Below are positions 5,121 through 5,136 of a stretch of DNA of 5,136 nt, in pieces. Position 1 is the first letter of the stretch, and the number at the start of each line of letters is the position of its first letter. Position numbers and translations under genes: made by a program. The stretch lies in contig JBHIER010000271.1 of assembly GCA_046760705.1 (NCBI GenBank), positions 1-5,136 of the forward strand. The letters run 5' to 3'. Under the pieces are notes generated by a model. The model had not been told where the DNA came from. It made no database searches and saw only the letters and a program-made list of their open reading frames with translations. Source of the DNA: JBHIER01 sp046760705 [NCBI: bacterium]. Lineage in GTDB: Bacteria; JBHIER01; G020348925.

Positions 5121-5136
5121 GGGCGGCCCCCGCAGG
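5121..5136 (-). repeat. Possible second, inverted REP cut by the window end
   Basis: GGGCGGCCCC begins 12 nt after the first REP, at 5121, and looks like the closing arm of a REP in the opposite orientation. The matching arm and the CTAC foot would lie beyond base 5136. If present, the two make a REPIN. Confidence 0.4.

Noticed and set aside
3960-5136. CRISPR array or toxin-antitoxin system
   Set aside because: No regularly spaced repeats and no paired small ORFs with toxin or antitoxin features are present.

Overview
The window looks like accessory DNA from an uncultured bacterium of the wider Fibrobacteres-Chlorobi-Bacteroidetes (FCB) neighbourhood. Candidate phyla such as Zixibacteria, Latescibacterota, KSB1 or Marinimicrobia would fit. 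The main reason is that both ends carry C-termini of type IX secretion (T9SS) cargo proteins: a GYxLxQNxPNPFNP start and an xxKKMVLLK or xxRRMVLLR end. One of these proteins also carries cohesin-like domains and a dockerin. No rRNA or tRNA is visible, so the phylum assignment is inference.

Layout, left to right. (1) Bases 1-1305, plus strand: the 3' part of a secreted protein with cohesin-like, dockerin, cohesin-like and T9SS sorting domains. (2) 1322-1363: a 16-bp hairpin between convergent genes. (3) 1474-1797, minus strand: a small intact gene for a Rho-N/SAP-like helical protein with a strong ribosome binding site. (4) 1798-2422: a poorly explained stretch with one uncertain minus-strand ORF (1960-2304) and an 8-bp inverted repeat at 2316-2338. 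(5) 2423-3049, minus strand: an apparently intact LysE/RhtB-family exporter. (6) 3046-3801, minus strand: a wrecked DNA methyltransferase gene with motif I and the SPPY motif in different frames. Its broken 3' end overlaps the exporter start as ATGA. (7) About 3960-4440, plus strand: a dense run of hairpins that codes for nothing convincing and resembles the 5' domains of a bacterial group II intron. (8) 4446-4759, plus strand: the C-terminal half of a REP-associated tyrosine (Y1) transposase, frameshifted. (9) 4793-5008, plus strand: an orphan T9SS sorting tail without its protein. (10) 5082-5136: a REP-like palindrome headed by GTAG, followed by what looks like a second, inverted REP cut by the window end (a REPIN).

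The window reads as a graveyard between two T9SS cargo genes. At least three mobile or foreign modules (methyltransferase, intron-like RNA, RAYT transposase) have been inserted, deleted and fused at their ends. The exporter and the Rho-N-like protein are the only complete genes I would call functional. The block from about 2320 to 3930 is visibly richer in A+T than the flanks, which suggests a different origin. I do not see a complete novel system. The most notable things are the intron-like RNA/transposase junction, the transposase remnant beside a REPIN-like end, and the methyltransferase/exporter junction.
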